From Devosia neptuniae (GTDB lineage: Bacteria; Pseudomonadota; Alphaproteobacteria; Rhizobiales; Devosiaceae), in the NCBI RefSeq assembly GCF_025452235.1, contig NZ_CP104965.1, forward strand, positions 620,001 to 684,000: a stretch of DNA of 64,000 bases, given 5' to 3'. The position numbers and the translations under genes are program-made. A model generated the notes under the pieces. The model saw nothing but the letters and a program-made list of their open reading frames with translations. It made no database searches and was not told where the DNA came from. Positions 25,742 through 34,300 of this stretch are shown here, piece by piece (positions within the stretch are counted from its first letter, which is position 1; the number at the start of each line of letters is the position of its first letter).

Positions 25742-26332
25742 CTACGGCCCCAAAAGGCTCGCGGCAGTCACAAGGCTTTGGGCAATATCGACCAGGCGCC
25801 GGTTCTGGTTCATGGCGGTGGAGCGCAGCAGGCTATAGGCATCGGCTTCGCTGAGCCCCCGGGTCTTCATCAGAATGCCCTTGGCCTGGTCGATGATCTT
25901 GCGATCCTCGAGCTCGCTACGCGCCTGTTCGAGTTCGCGCGTCAGCCGGGAAAAGGCATTGAAGCGGGAGATGGCCATATCGAGGATGGGCTTGACCCGC
26001 TCTTTCTTGAGACCATCGACCACATAGGCGGAAACCCCAGCCTCGACGGCCTTTTCGATCATGGCGCCATCGGAGCGATCGACGAACATGGCGATGGGCC
26101 GCTGGATGGCGCGGGACAGCGAGAAGAAATGCTCAAGCGTGTCGCGCTGGGGATTTTCGAGATCGATGACGATGACGTCGGGCGCCGACGCCTGGATGGT
26201 GCGGGCAACCTCGTTGACGTCGTGGATCACGGTGACGCGCTCATGCCCGGCCTCGCGCAAACCGCTCTCGATGATCGAGGCACGAATGCGGTTTTCGTCG
26301 ATGATCAGGATGGACAGCGCGGCATTGGACAT
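25742..26332 (-). CDS. nasT: ANTAR-domain antitermination regulator NasT
   Basis: This RNA-binding regulator lets transcription pass the leader terminators of narK and nrtA. The N-terminal receiver-like domain (ILIIDENRIRASIIESGL, VIVIDLENPQRDTLEHF) is followed by a short coiled coil and a C-terminal ANTAR domain with the hallmark DQAKGILMKTRGLSEADAY and LLRSTAMNQNRRLVDIA. Its length of 196 aa is typical. The acidic pocket of the receiver looks incomplete, as usual for NasT, where control comes from NasS binding rather than phosphorylation. It is divergent from the response regulator at 26532. Confidence 0.93.
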   Translation of the reverse strand: MSNAALSILIIDENRIRASIIESGLREAGHERVTVIHDVNEVARTIQASAPDVIVIDLENPQRDTLEHFFSLSRAIQRPIAMFVDRSDGAMIEKAVEAGVSAYVVDGLKKERVKPILDMAISRFNAFSRLTRELEQARSELEDRKIIDQAKGILMKTRGLSEADAYSLLRSTAMNQNRRLVDIAQSLVTAASLLGP

Positions 26333-26531
26333 TGGCGCTAGTTACCCCCGCGCCTAAAACAAGCGCAATAGTCCTGTTCTGCATAGGAACTCGTCATTTT
26401 TGCCGGGGCTAGAGCGATCAAATCGCGATTTATCCACTGTTTGTGATGGGTTCAGCTGGATCGAAAGGCCGAGATCCCCGTTGGTTTGCGGCGAGGCCAC
26501 GCGCTGGCTCGCATTTTTGGGAGCCTGGGGT

Positions 26532-26897
26532 ATGACCTCAGCGGACGTCACGATACTGGTCGTCGAAGACGAACCTCTGGTCGCCATGAGCATCGTCGCC
26601 CATTTGCGGGATGAAGGCTTTGTGGTGCTGGAGGCGGCCAATGCCGACGAGGCCATTGCCATTCTCGAGCAGAACGCGCGGGTGCGGCTGATCTTCACCG
26701 ATATCGACATGCCGGGCAGCATGGATGGGCTCAAGCTCGCCGCCGCGGTGCGTGACCGCTGGCCGCCGGTGCATATCATCGTGACCTCGGGGCACCGGGC
26801 GGTCACGGCCGACGACCTGCCCGATGGCAGCATGTTCTTCGCCAAGCCCTATCATCACGCCGAGATCACGAATTCGATGCGGCAGATGCTGGGCTGA
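26532..26897 (+). CDS. Single-domain response regulator (receiver only)
   Basis: This 121-residue receiver has no output domain. The fold shows ILVVEDEPLVAMSI with the acidic pair, the phospho-acceptor Asp in LIFTDIDMPGSMDG, and the conserved Lys in FFAKPYHHAEI. Such proteins pass phosphate on or act by binding partners. I chose the ATG at 26532; the open frame starts at 26400 but its first 44 residues lie in promoter DNA. No kinase is adjacent, so its partner is unknown. It is divergent from nasT over 199 nt, which include the palindrome AAATCGCGATTT at 26420. Confidence 0.85.
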   Translation: MTSADVTILVVEDEPLVAMSIVAHLRDEGFVVLEAANADEAIAILEQNARVRLIFTDIDMPGSMDGLKLAAAVRDRWPPVHIIVTSGHRAVTADDLPDGSMFFAKPYHHAEITNSMRQMLG

Positions 26898-26941
26898 TCA
26901 CCGCGATTGGAACAAAAGGGGAAAGATGGCATCGTGCGGCC

Positions 26942-29029
26942 ATGCTTGCTCTGCGCGATTCGACAGCCCCCGCCACCTATCTCGACGCCCTCAATGCCGA
27001 ACAGCGGCGAGCGGTGGAACATGGCGTGGGACAGGCCAATCCTGGGCCGCTGCTGGTGATTGCGGGGGCGGGATCGGGCAAGACTAATACGCTGGCCCAC
27101 CGCGTGGCCCATCTGGTGGTCAATGGCGCCGATCCCAGGCGCATCCTGCTGATGACGTTTTCGCGCCGGGCGGCCAGCGAGATGAGCCGGCGGGTGGAGC
27201 GGATTGCCGGCAAGGTATTGGGCACATCCTCGGGCGCGCTGACCGATGCCTTGACCTGGGCGGGCACGTTTCACGGCATTGGCGCGCGGTTGCTGCGCGA
27301 GCATGCGACCCAATTGGGGCTCGATCCGGCGTTCACCATTCATGATCGCGAAGACTCGGCCGACCTGATGAACCTGGTGCGGCATGAACTCGGCCTGTCC
27401 GACGCCAAGAGCCGCTTTCCAACCAAGGGGACGTGCCTTGCCATCTATTCGCGCGTGGTCAATGCGCAGGGCGATCTCGATGAGGTGCTGAAAAATGTAT
27501 TCCCGTGGTGCGCCATGTGGGGCGAGCCGTTGCGCACCTTGTTCCAGGCCTATGTCGAGGCCAAGCAGGCCCAGAACGTGCTCGATTACGATGATCTGCT
27601 GCTCTATTGGGCCGGGATGATGGCCGAGCCGGCCATTGCCGCCGAAGTGTCCGGGCGGTTCGACCATGTGCTGGTCGATGAGTATCAGGACACCAATCGC
27701 CTGCAGTCGAGCGTGCTGATGGCCCTCAAGCCGCAGGGCCATGGGCTGACCGTGGTGGGAGATGACGCGCAATCGATCTATTCGTTCCGCGCGGCGACAG
27801 TGCGCAATATTCTCGATTTCCCTTCAGCCTTCACCCCACCCGCCGATATCGTAACGCTGGACCGCAATTATCGCTCGACCCAACCGATCCTGACGGCGGC
27901 CAATGCGGTGATCGAACTGGCCAGCGAGCGCTTCACCAAGAACCTGTGGACCGAACGGCAATCGGACGCCAAGCCGCAATTGGTGACGGTGAAGGACGAG
28001 GCCGATCAGGCGCGCTATGTCGTGCACAAGATTTTGGAGGCGCGCGAGGGCGGCACAGCGCTGATCCAGCAAGCGGTATTGTTCCGCACCTCGAGCCATT
28101 CGGGGCCGCTCGAAATCGAGCTGACGCGGCGCAATATCCCGTTCGTCAAATTCGGCGGGCTCAAATTTCTGGATGCCGCCCATATCAAGGACCTCTTGGC
28201 CATTCTGCGCTGGGTGGAAAATCCGCGTGACCGGGTGGCGGGGTTCCGCGTACTGCAATTGCTGCCCGGGATCGGGCCGGCTTCGGCGGGCAAAGTGCTG
28301 GACGCGATGAGTGCCGCGCCGCAGCCGGTCAAGGCGCTGGCCGAATTGCCGGTGCCCTTGCGAGCGGCCGAGGGCTGGGCGGGGCTGGTAGATCTGGTCG
28401 GCGGATTGGCCCGGCGGGAGGCCAGCTGGCCGCTGGAACTGGGCTATGCCCGGCTGTGGTACGAGCCGCTGATGGAGCAGACTTACGAGGACGCCCAGGT
28501 GCGGGTCGCCGATATCATCCAGCTCGAGCAGATTGCCGCCGGCTATCCCAGCCGCGAGCGGTTTTTGACCGAATTGACGCTGGATCCGCCCGATGCCACC
28601 TCGGATCAATCGGGCGTACCCAGCCGGGATGAGGATTACCTGATCCTGTCTACCATCCATTCCTCCAAGGGGCAGGAATGGAAATCCGTGCACGTGCTCA
28701 ATGTGGTGGATGGCTGCATTCCCTCCGATCTTGGGACCGGCTCGACCCATGAGCTGGAGGAGGAGCGGCGGCTGCTTTATGTGGCCATGACCCGCGCCAA
28801 GGACGAGCTGCATGTGATCACGCCGCAGCGCTTTTACGTGACCCAGCAGAGCCAATATGGCGACCGGCACATCTATGCCCAACGCAGCCGGTTCATTCCG
28901 CGCGCGATGAGCGTGCTGTTCGATGACGTGCTGTGGCCGGCAGTGAAACCGGCCCATATCGAGGGGTTGTCGCCCGGCCCGGCCCGGATCGATATCGGCG
29001 CGCAGATGCGGGGCATGTGGCAGAAGTAG
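26942..29029 (+). CDS. UvrD/Rep-type ATP-dependent DNA helicase
   Basis: This is a superfamily 1A 3'-5' helicase of 695 residues. Motifs appear in order: Q-motif LNAEQRRAVEHG, motif I AGAGSGKTNTLAHRV, motif II VLVDEYQDTNRLQ, motif III GDDAQSIYSFRAA, motif V LSTIHSSKGQEWKSV, and motif VI LLYVAMTRAKDELHV. It is shorter than UvrD and closer in size to Rep- or PcrA-like accessory helicases. A role in repair or replication restart is likely but not specific. It lies 44 nt after the receiver gene and may be co-transcribed with it by position only. Confidence 0.92.
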   Translation: MLALRDSTAPATYLDALNAEQRRAVEHGVGQANPGPLLVIAGAGSGKTNTLAHRVAHLVVNGADPRRILLMTFSRRAASEMSRRVERIAGKVLGTSSGALTDALTWAGTFHGIGARLLREHATQLGLDPAFTIHDREDSADLMNLVRHELGLSDAKSRFPTKGTCLAIYSRVVNAQGDLDEVLKNVFPWCAMWGEPLRTLFQAYVEAKQAQNVLDYDDLLLYWAGMMAEPAIAAEVSGRFDHVLVDEYQDTNRLQSSVLMALKPQGHGLTVVGDDAQSIYSFRAATVRNILDFPSAFTPPADIVTLDRNYRSTQPILTAANAVIELASERFTKNLWTERQSDAKPQLVTVKDEADQARYVVHKILEAREGGTALIQQAVLFRTSSHSGPLEIELTRRNIPFVKFGGLKFLDAAHIKDLLAILRWVENPRDRVAGFRVLQLLPGIGPASAGKVLDAMSAAPQPVKALAELPVPLRAAEGWAGLVDLVGGLARREASWPLELGYARLWYEPLMEQTYEDAQVRVADIIQLEQIAAGYPSRERFLTELTLDPPDATSDQSGVPSRDEDYLILSTIHSSKGQEWKSVHVLNVVDGCIPSDLGTGSTHELEEERRLLYVAMTRAKDELHVITPQRFYVTQQSQYGDRHIYAQRSRFIPRAMSVLFDDVLWPAVKPAHIEGLSPGPARIDIGAQMRGMWQK

Positions 29030-29080
29030 CCCCCGGAGGGGCTTGAAGACTTCGCGGCGCTCTACCAAGCCAAGCTCCAC

Positions 29081-29163
29081 CGTCATTGCCCGGCTTGTCC
29101 GGGCAATCCATTGCCGCCGCACCCGCTGAGAGATGGATCACCCGGACAAGCCGGGTGATGACG
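29081..29163. repeat. Intergenic palindromic repeat, family A, copy 1
   Basis: Two stem-loops, CATTGCCCGGC-TTGTC-type and GGATCACCCGG-ACAA-type, are separated by 24 nt. The outer ends (CGTCA/TGACG) can also pair. A second copy lies at 45155-45233 with compensating stem changes. Confidence 0.8.
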
Positions 29164-29283
29164 ATGAATGGAGAGAGCCGCGCAAGCGGCGAAGACCCTA
29201 AAAGCCCACTTGCTGGCGCCCCTCAAATCCAGCTAGATGCGGCAGCTTCGAGCCCAGAGTTCACCCCCGTGTCCGCCCAATCC

Positions 29284-30168
29284 ATGCCCCGTGTTGCCGA
29301 TGTCGCCTCGCTCAAGGGCATGGCGTTGGGGACGCTCGCCTATTCCCTGTTTGCCGTGCATGACGCGCTGGTCAAGGGCGTGATTTATGACCTGCCGGTG
29401 ATGCAGATCCTGTTCACGCGTAGCGTGGTGATTGCCGCGCTGTGCCTCATCTTCGGGTGGGGCAAGCTGATCCGCGGCCTGGTCGCCTCGCCCAACAAAT
29501 CCATGATGCTGCTGCGGGCCATTCTGACGCTGGCGGCGTGGTGCATGTATTATACGGCGGGGCGCGAGCTGCAGCTGGCCGAGATGACCACGCTCTATTA
29601 TTTCGCCCCGGTGCTGACCACGATCCTGGCGGTGATTTTCCTCAAGGAACAGCTGACGCTGGCCCGGGTCGGCGCGGCGGGCATCGGGTTTTTCGGGGTG
29701 ATCGTCGCCTGCAATCCGGCGGGACTTGGGCTCAGCCTGCCCGCCATGCTGGTGTTGGCCGCTGCGCTCTGCTGGGCCGTGGCGATGATCCTGATGCGCA
29801 CGATCTCCAAGACCGAGAGTTCGCTAGTGCAGATCTTTTCGCTCAACCTGTTCTATGTGCTGGTGATGGGCGCGGTATCGCTGCCGTTCTGGCAGGGCAT
29901 GAGCACGCCGCAGATCATCATGGTGGTGGCGACGGGGCTAGTGGGCGGCACGGCGCAATATCTGCTGGTCGATGCCGCGCGGCTGGTGCCGGCCAGCGTG
30001 TTGGGCACGGTGGAATATTCGGCGCTGATCTGGAGCTTTGTGTTCGGCTATCTGTTCTGGCGCGAGGAGCCGACGCAGATGGTGTATTACGGCGCGCTGC
30101 TGGTGGTGGCGGCCGGGCTGATGCTGGCGTGGAACGAGCGGCGCGGACGACGGGTGGCGGTGGCGTAG
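29284..30168 (+). CDS. DMT-family (EamA) transporter
   Basis: This ten-helix inner-membrane transporter of the drug/metabolite superfamily has two EamA repeats, starting near MALGTLAYSLFAVHDALVKG and MLVLAAALCWAVAMILMRT. The substrate is unknown; relatives export amino acids or metabolites. The start is uncertain. I chose the ATG at 29284 (294 aa); a GTG at 29269 and ATGs at 29164 or 29158 are in frame, but the frame before 29260 runs into palindromic repeat A and looks non-coding. It is convergent with hpt, separated by only 4 nt. Confidence 0.8.
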   Translation: MPRVADVASLKGMALGTLAYSLFAVHDALVKGVIYDLPVMQILFTRSVVIAALCLIFGWGKLIRGLVASPNKSMMLLRAILTLAAWCMYYTAGRELQLAEMTTLYYFAPVLTTILAVIFLKEQLTLARVGAAGIGFFGVIVACNPAGLGLSLPAMLVLAAALCWAVAMILMRTISKTESSLVQIFSLNLFYVLVMGAVSLPFWQGMSTPQIIMVVATGLVGGTAQYLLVDAARLVPASVLGTVEYSALIWSFVFGYLFWREEPTQMVYYGALLVVAAGLMLAWNERRGRRVAVA

Positions 30169-30172
30169 GCCC

Positions 30173-30712
30173 CTATTCCGTAAACCGCACCGCCCCGATA
30201 TGGGGCAGGTTGCGGTTGCGCTGGGCATAGTCGATGCCATAGCCGACGACGAAGCGGTCGGGGATGTCGAAGCCGACCCAGCGGGCTTTCACATCAGTCT
30301 CGCGGCGCGACGGCTTATTGAGGAGAGCGCAGACCTCGATACGGCGGGGGTGACGGGTGCCCAGGATGTCGAGCACGTGCCGCAATGTGTGGCCGGTATC
30401 GACAATGTCTTCGACCACCAGCACATCGCGGCCTTCGATCTCGCCCCGCAGGTCCTTGAGGATACGCACTTCGCGGCTGGATTCGGTCGAATTGCCGTAG
30501 GACGACGCCTCCATGAAATCCACCTCGACGGGCAGGTCCAGCTCACGCACCAGATCGGCGATGAAGATGAAGGAGCCGCGCAGCAGGCCAACGACGACCA
30601 GTTTGTCGGTATCGGCGTAATGGGCGGAAATTTCGCGGGCAAGACCTTCGACGCGCGCGGCAATGGCCTTGGCGGAGATCAGTTCATCGACGACATAGGC
30701 TTTGCCGGTCAT
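30173..30712 (-). CDS. hpt: Hypoxanthine phosphoribosyltransferase
   Basis: This purine-salvage enzyme makes IMP or GMP from hypoxanthine or guanine and PRPP. At 179 aa it has the family length. The PRPP-binding motif is [18 protein letters not shown], preceded by the flexible-loop region [13 protein letters not shown]. The C-terminal [20 protein letters not shown] is typical of Hpt. It follows the amino-sugar kinase gene by 65 nt on the same strand and may be partly read through from that operon, though its function is not linked to it. Confidence 0.95.
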   Translation of the reverse strand: MTGKAYVVDELISAKAIAARVEGLAREISAHYADTDKLVVVGLLRGSFIFIADLVRELDLPVEVDFMEASSYGNSTESSREVRILKDLRGEIEGRDVLVVEDIVDTGHTLRHVLDILGTRHPRRIEVCALLNKPSRRETDVKARWVGFDIPDRFVVGYGIDYAQRNRNLPHIGAVRFTE

Positions 30713-30777
30713 GGTGCGGGAATCCCGGTTGCGATGGCGCCACCCTTAGGCAAACAGGGCGGCTTGGGCAATGGCTT

Positions 30778-31662
30778 TCAGCCGCGGGCCCACTGCGCCG
30801 CGAAGGCGGCGGCGTCGAGACGCGGATAGAGCAGGACTTCATCGGGCAGGGCATCGGCGAGGCTGAGGCGAATTTGCGGGTGCAGATCGATAATGCCGCC
30901 GACATAACCGATGGGCAGATGCCCGGCCCGCGCCACCAGCGCATGGCCGAGGCGGGCCAGCTCCGTGCCGGCCTGGGTGAGAATGTCGAGCGCCAATGCG
31001 TCGCCCTTGGTGGCGGCACGCGCGACGGCTTGAGCCAGCGCGCCGATGCGGCCGCGATCGCTGCCATAGATATAGGCGCGGGTAGCGTCCCAATCGCTGC
31101 CGCCGATGGGGGTGAAGAGTTCGTCGGCCAGGATTTGAGCTTGGGCTGTGGAGCCGGTTTCGTCGATTCCGCGATAGAGCCGGTCCAACGCGGTCAGGGC
31201 AATCCAGGTGCCCGAGCCGCCGTCGTCGATCAGCAGCCCCCTGCCCCCGACGCGGATGATCTGGCCGTCGGCGGTGACATGCAGGCCAATGGAACCGGTG
31301 CCGGCGGAGATAAGATGCCCCGCGCCCGGCGCGAAAGCGGCGCGGTAGGCCAGCTCCATGTCGTCGGTGAGGCGGATTGAACTGGCGGGCAGCGAAAGAT
31401 GGTCGCCGATCAGGCTGGCGGCTTCGTCGCGGATTTTGTCGCCCAGCCCGGTTATGCCGAGGCAGGCGGCGGAGAGCATTGTTCCAGCGGGCAATGCCGC
31501 CGCGATGGATTGCAGGACGGCCACCAGCTTGTCGCGCTCGACCGGGTTGAAGATATGCCCCGTCGCGCCGCCGGCGGAGCCGCGCGCGGCCACGGCGCCA
31601 TCGGCGTCGGCCAGCACATAGCGCGAGGCGGTGCCGCCGATATCGACGCCGAGAAAGCTCAT
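30778..31662 (-). CDS. BadF/BadG-family amino-sugar kinase (NagK/MurK-like)
   Basis: This ATP-dependent kinase is likely to phosphorylate GlcNAc and/or MurNAc. The ASKHA nucleotide motifs are visible: FLGVDIGGTASRYVLAD at the start and LISAGTGSIGLHVTADG in the middle, with RGLLIDDGGSGTWIAL. Its length of 294 aa fits the family, which includes the MurNAc/GlcNAc kinase MurK of Clostridium. Its start overlaps the nanE stop by 4 nt, so the two are translated together. With murQ divergently encoded in the same region, MurNAc is an attractive substrate. That is inference; GlcNAc, ManNAc or glucosamine remain possible. Confidence 0.85.
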   Translation of the reverse strand: MSFLGVDIGGTASRYVLADADGAVAARGSAGGATGHIFNPVERDKLVAVLQSIAAALPAGTMLSAACLGITGLGDKIRDEAASLIGDHLSLPASSIRLTDDMELAYRAAFAPGAGHLISAGTGSIGLHVTADGQIIRVGGRGLLIDDGGSGTWIALTALDRLYRGIDETGSTAQAQILADELFTPIGGSDWDATRAYIYGSDRGRIGALAQAVARAATKGDALALDILTQAGTELARLGHALVARAGHLPIGYVGGIIDLHPQIRLSLADALPDEVLLYPRLDAAAFAAQWARG

Positions 31663-32330
31663 TTGGCGGCCGCGATAGCGTGGGCGAAACCCTTGGTGAT
31701 TTCGCGCGGATTGGTGATCATGGTGCCCACCACAACGGCATAGGCGCCGGCATCGAGCGCGCGGCGGGCCAATTCGGGCGTGTTGAAACGGCCTTCGGCA
31801 ACCACGGGGACACTGACGCGGCTGGCCAGCGCTTCGATCAGGGCGAAATCGGGCAGGTCCGGCTTAGGCTCGGTATATTCGGTATAGCCTGACAGCGTGG
31901 TCGAAATATAAGTCGCGCCCAGTTCGGCGGCGAGCAGGCCTTCCTCCAGCGTCGAGATATCGGCAAAGGCTTCGAGGCCCAGAGTGTCGCGGATATGGCG
32001 GATGATCTCTGCCGGCGCATCGCCCTTGCGGGGACGCTGGGTGCAATCGAAGGCGATGATATCGGCGCCCGCTGCCGCGAGCCGATCGACAGTGGCAATG
32101 GAGGGGGTGATATAGACCGGCACGTCGGGCGAAAACACCTTGTCGATGCCGATGACCGGCAGGCCCGCCGCCTTGACCGCCGCTACGTCGGCCACGCCAT
32201 TGGCACGGATGCCCAGAGCGCCGCCGTCGCGGGCAGCCAGCGCCATGGCGCCCATGAAGGCCGGGCCATGCAGGGGATTGTCGGCCCGCGCCTGGCAGGA
32301 AACGATCAGCGAACCTTTGACCAGCTTCAT
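31659..32330 (-). CDS. nanE: N-acetylmannosamine-6-phosphate 2-epimerase NanE
   Basis: This TIM-barrel enzyme converts ManNAc-6-P to GlcNAc-6-P. Conserved stretches are LIVSCQARADNPLHGP at the N-terminus, VPVYITPSIATVDRL and IIAFDCTQRPR. The later VPVVAEGRFNTPE and YAVVVGTMITNP form the phosphate site. Its length of 223 aa is normal. The ATG at 32330 overlaps the stop of the upstream permease by 4 nt. No sialic acid lyase is seen in the window, so a full sialic acid route is not supported here. Confidence 0.92.
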   Translation of the reverse strand: MKLVKGSLIVSCQARADNPLHGPAFMGAMALAARDGGALGIRANGVADVAAVKAAGLPVIGIDKVFSPDVPVYITPSIATVDRLAAAGADIIAFDCTQRPRKGDAPAEIIRHIRDTLGLEAFADISTLEEGLLAAELGATYISTTLSGYTEYTEPKPDLPDFALIEALASRVSVPVVAEGRFNTPELARRALDAGAYAVVVGTMITNPREITKGFAHAIAAAK

Positions 32331-33190
32331 TTGACGGCTCCCGAAGTCATGCCGGAGATGAACTGCTTGGAGAGCACGATATAGATGATGATGATCGGCG
32401 CCGCCGACAGGGTCAGGCCCGAGAACAGCACGCCCCAATCGGTGGTATATTCACCCATAAAGGTGGTGAGCCCCTGCGGCAGGGTTTTGAGATTATCGCG
32501 CTGGATGAAGACCAGCGGGAAGAAGAAATCGTTCCAGATCGGCACCACGTTCTGAATGCCGGCAATGACCATGGCCGGGCGCACCAAAGGCAGCATGATG
32601 GACCACATGATGCGCGCTTCGCTGGCGCCATCCATGCGGGCGGCGTCTTCGAGTTCATTGGGCAGGGTGCGGATAAAGCCGGTGAGGATGAACACCGTCG
32701 TGGGCAGGCCCATGGCGGTATAGACGAAGATCAGGCTGAGTTGATTGTTGAGAATCCCGAGATCGCGCATCAGCATGAACAGCGGGATGATGGCCAGCTT
32801 GAGCGGCAGGGTCAGACCCGCCAGGAAGAACATCAGGATGAAGCCGGCGCCCCAGAATTCGTAGCGCGCAATGGCATAGGCGGCCATGGTCCCCAGCGTC
32901 AGGATCAGCGCCATGGAGGCGCCGGTGACGATGAAGGAATTGAGCAGGTAGCGCAGGAAATTGGTTTCGTTCCAGATTTTGACGAAGTTCACCACATTGG
33001 TGAAATCGGGAATGCCGAAGGGCGACTGGAAAATCTGCGGCGTCGTCTTGAAGGCCGAGAACACCATAATGATGATGGGCAGCAGCATGATCACGGTATT
33101 GGCGATCAGGATGATCTGCAGCAGGCCATCGCGGCCCAGCGTGCCGAGCAGGCCACGGCGGTCGTAATTGATAGTCGTGGCGGTACTCAA
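32327..33190 (-). CDS. Carbohydrate ABC transporter permease (MalG type)
   Basis: This second membrane subunit of the amino-sugar importer has 287 aa and six hydrophobic segments. The EAA loop reads NELEDAARMDGASEARIMW. It overlaps both neighbours by 4 nt, the other permease upstream and nanE downstream. This ties transport directly to amino-sugar-phosphate metabolism. Confidence 0.9.
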   Translation of the reverse strand: MSTATTINYDRRGLLGTLGRDGLLQIILIANTVIMLLPIIIMVFSAFKTTPQIFQSPFGIPDFTNVVNFVKIWNETNFLRYLLNSFIVTGASMALILTLGTMAAYAIARYEFWGAGFILMFFLAGLTLPLKLAIIPLFMLMRDLGILNNQLSLIFVYTAMGLPTTVFILTGFIRTLPNELEDAARMDGASEARIMWSIMLPLVRPAMVIAGIQNVVPIWNDFFFPLVFIQRDNLKTLPQGLTTFMGEYTTDWGVLFSGLTLSAAPIIIIYIVLSKQFISGMTSGAVK

Positions 33191-34107
33191 ATCTGGATCT
33201 CCCGGGCCCGCAACCGGACGGTGATGACGCTGGCAATGGCCGCGATGAAGACAAAGATCAGCACGGCCAAAGCGCTACCGAGGCCAAAGTCCTGCTGGCC
33301 GGAGGAGACATTGCCGAAGGCGGTGCGATAGAAATAAAGCCCCAAAACATCGGTCGAGCCATAGGGCGAGCCATCGAGCCCGGCCATGATATAGGGCAGT
33401 TCGAACCAGTTGAAGGCGCCCACGAACAGCAGGGTGAAGACGATGGTGGCGCTGGGGGCAACGAGCGGCCAGACGATCTTGGTGATCTTGACCCATTCGC
33501 TCTGCGTTTCCATACGCACGGCATCGAGCATTTCGGTAGGAATGCGCTGCATGCCGGCGAGGAACACCAGGGTGGGGAAGCCCACCATATGCCAGGCATT
33601 GGCGACGATCAGCGCCCAGAGCGCGGTGGAATCCTGCCCCAGCCAGGGCTGGGCGATAAAGCCCAGGCCCATGCCGCGCAGGCTGATATTGACCACGCCG
33701 AACAGCGGGTGGAGGAACAGCTTGAACAGGTAACCCACAATGATGGTGGAAAGCACGACCGGCAGGAAGACCGCGATGCGGTGGAAACGGGCGCCGGGCA
33801 ATTCGCGCCACAGCGCATAGGCGAGGATAAAGCCCAGCCCGTTTTGCAGCACCATCAGCGCGAAGAAAACGATGACGTTGTGGGTGAAGGCATTGCGGGT
33901 CCAGCTGGCATAGGGCTCGACGAACAGCACGGTGTGGAAATTGGCGAGGCCGCTGAATTCCCCGCGCAGCAGGCCATTCCAGTCAAAGAAGGCATAAGCG
34001 AAAGCCGCCACGATCGGATAGACGATGAACAGCGCCACAAAGGCCAGCGGCGGCACCAGCAGCGCCGTGATCCAGAGGCCACGTCCAGTCATCCGTAATT
34101 GGGGCAT
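33187..34107 (-). CDS. Carbohydrate ABC transporter permease (MalF/UgpA type)
   Basis: This first membrane subunit of the importer has 306 aa from the ATG at 34107 (MPQLRMTGRGL), with GGTGA 5 nt before it; an ATG at 34092 is the alternative. The EAA loop is TEMLDAVRMETQSEWVKI. A longer open frame continues to 34434, but it runs through repeat D and has no merit. About six transmembrane helices are visible. Confidence 0.9.
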   Translation of the reverse strand: MPQLRMTGRGLWITALLVPPLAFVALFIVYPIVAAFAYAFFDWNGLLRGEFSGLANFHTVLFVEPYASWTRNAFTHNVIVFFALMVLQNGLGFILAYALWRELPGARFHRIAVFLPVVLSTIIVGYLFKLFLHPLFGVVNISLRGMGLGFIAQPWLGQDSTALWALIVANAWHMVGFPTLVFLAGMQRIPTEMLDAVRMETQSEWVKITKIVWPLVAPSATIVFTLLFVGAFNWFELPYIMAGLDGSPYGSTDVLGLYFYRTAFGNVSSGQQDFGLGSALAVLIFVFIAAIASVITVRLRAREIQI

Positions 34108-34164
34108 TATTTCACCGGGTTGTCGCGACGTAGGATGGCACGCCGCTGGCGGGCCACTGAATTG

Positions 34165-34282
34165 TCCCCTCCCCCTTGAGGGGAGGGCTAGGGTGGGGGG
34201 TGTCGAGACCTCCAAGAACTCGATGCCGGTTGAAAACTCGACACCCCCACCCTCAATCCCTCCCCTCAAGGGGGAGGGAGGC
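34165..34282. repeat. Intergenic palindromic repeat, family D, copy 1
   Basis: Two C/G-rich arms (CCTCCCCCTTGAGGGGAGGG and its complement-like partner) are separated by about 60 nt and can pair over a long stem. It lies between the binding-protein and permease genes. Related copies lie near 37.7, 51.3 and 59.4 kb. Confidence 0.75.
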
Positions 34283-34300
34283 AGATCGTGGCTGGCAGGC

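Noticed and set aside
30778..32330. Sialic acid catabolism operon
   Set aside because: NanE and a sugar kinase suggest it, but no NanA lyase or sialic acid transporter signature is visible, whereas MurQ and AnmK are.
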